Source of the DNA: Synanceia verrucosa
Taxonomy: Eukaryota > Chordata > Actinopteri > Perciformes > Synanceiidae
NCBI GenBank assembly: GCA_029721515.1
Contig: CM056563.1
Span: 22,096,954-22,160,953, forward strand
DNA length: 64,000 nucleotides
Reading direction: 5' to 3'
The position numbers were made by a program, and so were the translations under genes. Shown in pieces: positions 59,051 through 64,000 of this stretch. The notes below the pieces were generated by a model. The model was not told the DNA's origin and ran no database searches. It saw only the letters and a list, made by a program, of their open reading frames with translations. How positions within the stretch are numbered: position 1 is the stretch's first letter; each line of letters begins with the position of its first letter.

Positions 59051-61639
59051 ACATCAGGAAACAGAGCAGACAACTGAATTGTTAGCAGGATTGAGAAAAG
59101 CTCTGTTTTTAGTCATAACCAAATGATGCGCGAGACATCCCATCATCTGTTGGACTGTTCATTAGTTATAAACTTAGCATTAAATGTAAATTTGTTCTGT
59201 ATAGCTTATCCTGCGCTGGGTTTACTGGGGCTCATGAACTAAACTGGGGGGTCCAGTTGTTGCTGAGGGCAGCTTTTAATGTGCCAGGCTGTTTCTAAGC
59301 TGGAAGCAGTTGCCAGGCAACCAGTGTAGCTAACCTAAGCTAACCAACTGCTGGCAACAGCTTTATATTTAACAAACAGATATGGTGCCAGTCATCTCAC
59401 CTAATAATAGTTCAATAATGTAGCTTAAAATATGATATCTAGTCTAAAAAATTGCATTGGTCTCCTCACTGGTGCATTGCACCAAAGCTTTAACTGTGTA
59501 GCATCTGTCTGAACGCTGACATGTAGTCTTAATGTTGTTTTTCTCCTTTAGAGGCTCAGCCAGACCAAAGGTATTAGGGTCAACCTCAGTCGAACACACA
59601 GCATTAAACATCAGACCACCTATGTAGCCAGAACACTGGGCTTGTGGCTGCAGATATTTTATCTGGCTGTCAACCAGATTTCACACACACACACCCTCAG
59701 ACCACCGTTGTTTTTCTTAATGTGGGTCAAATTAGGCTGCAGAATGTAAAGATGAGAACAAGGCGAGACAGGTTACAATGAGAATTTTAGAAATCTGTCT
59801 CACGCTGTGATCCAGCCGGGTGTCGGAAAGCGAGCAGCTGTGGAATAAAATCCTGAACCCTTGACACAATAAGACAGAGTCAGACCCCTCGAGGGTGAAT
59901 AATATTCATGCAACAAAGCTGATAATGTAAAAGAAATGAAATAGAAAAAGATGGACACACTAGAAATAAGACACAGGAGGGGATTCAGTGGAAGATGAAG
60001 AATGAGCTCAAATAGAGAAGACTTCATGATGAAACCAAAAGCAATAACTCAGATGAAACAGGTACAACATGTTTGAACTCGCCTGCATCTGTAACATGCT
60101 TGTGTGACTGGTGAACAAAGTGAAACAGCTATAGCTCCTGTCCTTGACATGTCTGAAACCTCCCACCATATGAATCCTGCAGGAAGTGGCCTTCATCTTT
60201 GATCCACCGCCATCACTTCAGCTCTGGGGAGACAAGTGGACCAGACAGGGGTAGATGCTTGAAAAACAATCCGCCCTTCCTCCCCCTGCCAGTCCTGTTC
60301 TTTGCTTTTCCTCTTCAGAAAGAAAAATACACTGACAATAAAAGTCCAGCATCAGCTAAATATCAAACATGGCCCTCGGAGCAGAGCAGAGGAGCTGGAC
60401 TGTGCAGGATGTTCCATTCAGAGCTTGTGGTTGTGGCTCTGGGAGATGTTGGATGGAGCCAGAAGCACATCAGACTGGTAAGTGGAGGCAGATGATTGTG
60501 TTGTACCCTCCTCCTCTAGACCTCCCACTTTCACTCTCCCAACCACCAGCTTTTAAACTGCACTGCTAATGCTGTCTTGTTGACTACATGTCAATTGGTG
60601 GGTTTGTTGTATCCTATTGTTTGTTTTTTTTCTTCCACTCTCATGGCATACCTTTTTTTCATCCAAGAAAACGTTAATACAACAACGTGTTTTTACAGTT
60701 ATGGCTTGATTCCATAGTTGTCATAGGAAAAAAAGCAAAAGTTGGATTCTCCTGTAATTTACCATTTAATTCCATTATGGAGCCTTCAACCTCTCTGAAA
60801 GTCACTCACCTCAACATCCTCACCACATTTGTCTGCTTCAGCCAGAGCTTGATGTTCACATTTTCAACATCTGGCCAAACCTGATTCACTCTTTATGCTA
60901 GTGGGCCATCCAGTGGACAGCAACAGGAAGTGCATTCTCTCTCACAACCATCAGCAAATGGAAAAGTCTCCCAGAGGAAGTAGTTGAAGCCCAGTTTGTA
61001 AATTTGTACAGTCAAAAAATGAGGTCCATTTGGAGGAAAAAAAGACATGAAACAGAGCAACCTGTTGCTATAAAATGGTTTATATTACCCTTTCCCATCA
61101 TGCATCACTCCAGCTATTGTTAATAGCCTTTTTCTGGAAGTACATTTTCCAGATGAGGCTCACTGTTTAGTTAACCTCAAGTTTGCTTACTTTAATCGCT
61201 TCCTTGGAAGTGATTTATAGTCTGGATTTATTGTCACAAATCCTCTTTTTAGCCCATCTTTAGGGTTACAGCATATGTATCATAACTGCTCTACTGCTTA
61301 AAACAGCGGTGTCGTACAAAGGTTCACTGTAACCTACATGTCTAAATCATAAATACTGACCTTATAATACTGACATTCACGATTAAAGGAAACATGCACA
61401 CTGTGCTTCCAGCCTTCTCCTCCACCTTTCCACCAGGCTGACCTCCACATCCCCACTCTCCTCCTATCTGTGTGCAGTCATGCAGGCTGAACAAGATTTC
61501 AGGTAGCTGAGAGTAAATCACACACATGGTTCTTGCTCTATGACCTCTCAGACTTTCTGCTCTCGTCTTTCTTCATCTCAGCGCCTGAATCAATTTTTTA
61601 CAGCAGCTAAAATCCTCTTCTTCTCAACTACAGATTAAA
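59051..61639. other. Intergenic, no gene supported
   Basis: A possible exon-like stretch (60369-60478) ends at a good donor (CTG then gtaagt) but shows no protein that I recognise. Nothing else is supported. Confidence 0.45.
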
Positions 61640-61950
61640 TTCCCTCCTGTCCACTGGCTTGTCAAAAAATGTTTGTGCAAGCCAGCTTTTTGCTTTACCT
61701 TCCATAGCCCTAACTGTATTCAGTCATGTATTTTGGTCATTTTGAGAGGGGATAAAGGTAAAAGAATTGCTTGTTCATATAACCAATCTGCCACCTGCTG
61801 CCAAAAGGACGCAACAACTGGACAATCCCAAAATAAATGCAGTTTAAGCATTTCTGATGCTGCAAAGCTCATTTTCATGATGAGCACCAGTGACATGTAC
61901 AGTATATATATGCATAGAGTGTGTCCTGTGCATAGCTGTGCATTCATTGT
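61640..61950 (-). mobile_element. LINE ORF2 C-terminal fragment
   Basis: On the minus strand, KLHLFWDCPVVASFWQQVADWL resembles the zinc-binding C-terminal segment after the reverse transcriptase in L1-clade LINEs (CP..FW.QV). The frame is then broken, with LGLWKVKQKAGL in another frame. It is a dead fragment. Confidence 0.55.
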
Positions 61951-63026
61951 CTGCCTGAAATAGCTGCCGTCATTTATTTTTCAAAGCCGCCTCTGTGATC
62001 TATACATCCTAGATTGTACTCCATCATAACAAGACCTCTGTCCATCATGTCCAATGTGGAGCTAAATCTGGAGCTGGAGCTCAACGCTGCCAAAGGAACT
62101 GCAACCCTGAACCACAGGCAGCTATCCAGCCTTGGCCTTGACTTCTCTCCCCTTCTGGCTGTCTGAGGAGGAAGTGACCTTCCCACAGTGAAACGACCTC
62201 AGAGTCTCATTCTGTCTTTTAGAAGCAAACTGGAAATGATTGTTGTCATGTCATGGACCCTTTTCCTCCTTTGCTTTCCCTTAATCCTTATTAGATGCCT
62301 CTAATTTATTTCCCCTGTCCACATGTTTTTGCAGACCCATAGACTGACTGATCCTTTGGGAATAAATGTATGATATCAACAGATGATCTCTGTGGTCAGT
62401 AAAGCCATGCTTTGATATGATACAGCCTGCTCACTATCAAAATACTGTATATATAGCTCTGTTACAGCAGATGGTTGTTGTTTGGTGTTTGCAGTGAAAG
62501 CACCTGGCTATCAAAGACACATTACACTGGCCCAATAGGTCTCCATAGCCACAGTTTGGACACATAGATTAGTTCAAATTATGTGTTTGTTTCTCCTTAC
62601 CCCGGAGCAAAGAGTCTGCTCTGCTTCCTGCTTATTGAGAGTGAAGGCTCACAGTTTTCAAGCCTTATCTGAATGTAATAGTAGTATTGAGAATAAGCAA
62701 GAGTCTATATCTTCTGTTGTGTGCGAATCAATAATCAGATGATGTAAACATACTGATGGAAAGACTAAAAAGGTCATGTGCAGTGTTAACGCAGCCCTTA
62801 AAACTCAGACTTTATCGACGCAGGTGAACAAATACTGTAATATAAGTGGTTTCCATAACAACACAACCTGGCTGAGGCAGGCTCCTTCGCTTCTTATTTA
62901 CTGTCCAAACTTTTCCTCTGTGTTCAGATAAGCTTTCAGCCAGTGGAGTTGCTGGATGTTTCTAGATGCTCAACAAGACCTGGCAAAGAACAGAGGAGGG
63001 AAAGTGATGAAGCATGATGGCAAAGC
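61951..63026. other. Intergenic, nothing recognised
   Basis: No supported feature between the LINE fragment and the possible exon at 63027. Confidence 0.5.
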
Positions 63027-63954
63027 ATGAGCGACAGATCATCTCCTGCCTTGCTGTGTCTCCCGCCCGCCTCTCCTCTCCAGACAGGGTTGGGCCAAAC
63101 AGCAGGTGGTGCAGAAGAGAAGCTCGGACATGGGATTTACAAATCTGTGGCTCGCAGACTTCTGCGCCGGACAAGCATGGAGGAGCAACAAATCCCAAAT
63201 TTAAAAATGTGAGTGCTGCTTTTCACACCTTGTGGTTATGAAATTGACTTACTGATTTATTTCTGTTTCAGTGTTAAAAGCAAGGAGAGTTTGCTGCAAA
63301 ATTGTAGGTGATACACTAACAATACTGCATGGATTTTTTTATTTACAGTTTGTAATTTCTGAGGCGATCCGGTTGCATCATAATTTGTATATGATGTCAT
63401 CAACTGACTCAGGGGCTGTTTGTAGTTTCTGTCTCACTGATGTGGACCAAAACAAGCTCAGACGATATGTTTTGAAATATCCTGACCTGATAATAAAAAA
63501 ATCATATCTTAAGATTCAGAAATCAGAACAAACACAAATAATTTGTTCAATTACAGGAATATTCACCAGTAAATCAAATGATAAATGTGATCTTTTTGGT
63601 GGATTTTGAACTCTCGCTGCAAATGAAAAAGGAAAGGATGTTTGCTACTCAAGCTTCCATTGTGATCATTTATTTATTTAATGATTTCAACAGTCCGTAC
63701 ATAAATGTATCCCATGTTGCTTTCATGTGCTGGAGTATTGCTGTGGAGAATATGGTTAATAAGAATGCATTAATATTGCAGAGGGTTTCCTCTGGAGGAA
63801 ATAAAACCCTAAGGGCTGTGAATGTTTGCTAAAGGTCATGTTTGCCTAACATGTGTGCCGTCTTTCTTTCACCGCAGAAAGTCCCAAATGTTGGGATCTG
63901 AAAATCTTTCAGTGAATATAAAACATACAGATGTCACAAAAAGTTCACACAGAG
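63027..63954 (+). CDS. Possible 5' part of an unidentified gene (two exon-like segments)
   Basis: Segment 1 has an ATG at 63027 (A at -3), an alternative acceptor after 63083 (TCTCCTCTCCAG) and a donor gtgagt at 63209. It reads MSDRSSPALLCLPPAS, then GHGIYKSVARRLLRRTSMEE and QQIPNLK. Segment 2 runs from an acceptor ending 63877 (TTTCACCGCAG) to a donor gtttgt at 63955. Joined in phase, it continues IKSQMLGSENLSVNIKHTDV, TKSSHR without a stop. The basic RRLLRRTS looks like a kinase or trafficking motif. I do not recognise the protein. A competing exon at 63272 is also in phase. It could be chance. Confidence 0.3.
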
Positions 63955-64000
63955 GTTTGTTAAATGTTAATGACAAATATGTTTTCATCTCGCTGTTTAA

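Noticed and set aside
60369..60478. Exon-like segment from an ATG to a CTG/gtaagt donor
   Set aside because: Two frames are equally open, neither encodes anything I recognise, and no partner exon was found.

Overview
The window is vertebrate nuclear DNA, almost certainly from a teleost fish (probably a percomorph; that finer placement is inference). The coding sequence is split into short GT-AG exons. Intergenic DNA is long and AT-rich, with many microsatellites, hAT-like and TTAA-flanked miniature transposons, and LINE tails of the kind common in fish. Exon boundaries below come from reading frame, splice sites and remembered vertebrate orthologues; no alignment was run.

Region 1 (1-15.5 kb) holds the 3' two thirds of baiap3 (BAI1-associated protein 3, a Munc13/UNC13-family priming factor) on the + strand. 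There are 25 coding exons (57-11335) encoding about 908 residues: the end of the C2A domain, the MUN/MHD region, a complete C2B domain and the C-terminal tail. The N-terminal exons lie before base 1. A likely 3' UTR of about 4.2 kb ends near a strong AATAAA at 15504.

Region 2 (15.5-46 kb) is gene-poor. Its main feature is a family of roughly 420-490 bp elements with TTAA ends and inverted CTCTTTGAGTGCC termini. Eight copies or fragments lie in the window: one in a baiap3 intron, one in its 3' UTR and six between 24 and 36 kb. Also here are two LINE 3' tails, a THAP-containing transposon remnant, minisatellites and fragments of hAT-like elements.

Region 3 (46-54.8 kb) holds gpr146 on the + strand. 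A CpG-rich promoter and non-coding first exon (donor at 46470) lie directly after a 64-bp AT repeat. A 6.7-kb intron packed with nested transposons follows, then one coding exon (CDS 53193-54194, 333 aa) for a complete class A orphan receptor. The leader carries several short upstream ORFs.

Region 4 (54.8-64 kb) holds inverted-repeat elements, a SINE relic, a LINE ORF2 fragment on the minus strand and, at the right edge, two frame-compatible exon-like segments (63027-63208 and 63878-63954). These may begin an unidentified gene.

BAIAP3 acts in dense-core vesicle exocytosis and endosome-to-Golgi retrieval, and GPR146 in lipid and peptide signalling. Nothing in the sequence links them functionally. 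Their neighbourhood is a matter of chromosome history, since the human genes sit on chromosomes 16 and 7. I found no convincing new biological system. The most unusual structures are the TTAA element family, the nested transposons in the gpr146 intron and the unidentified exon pair at the right edge.
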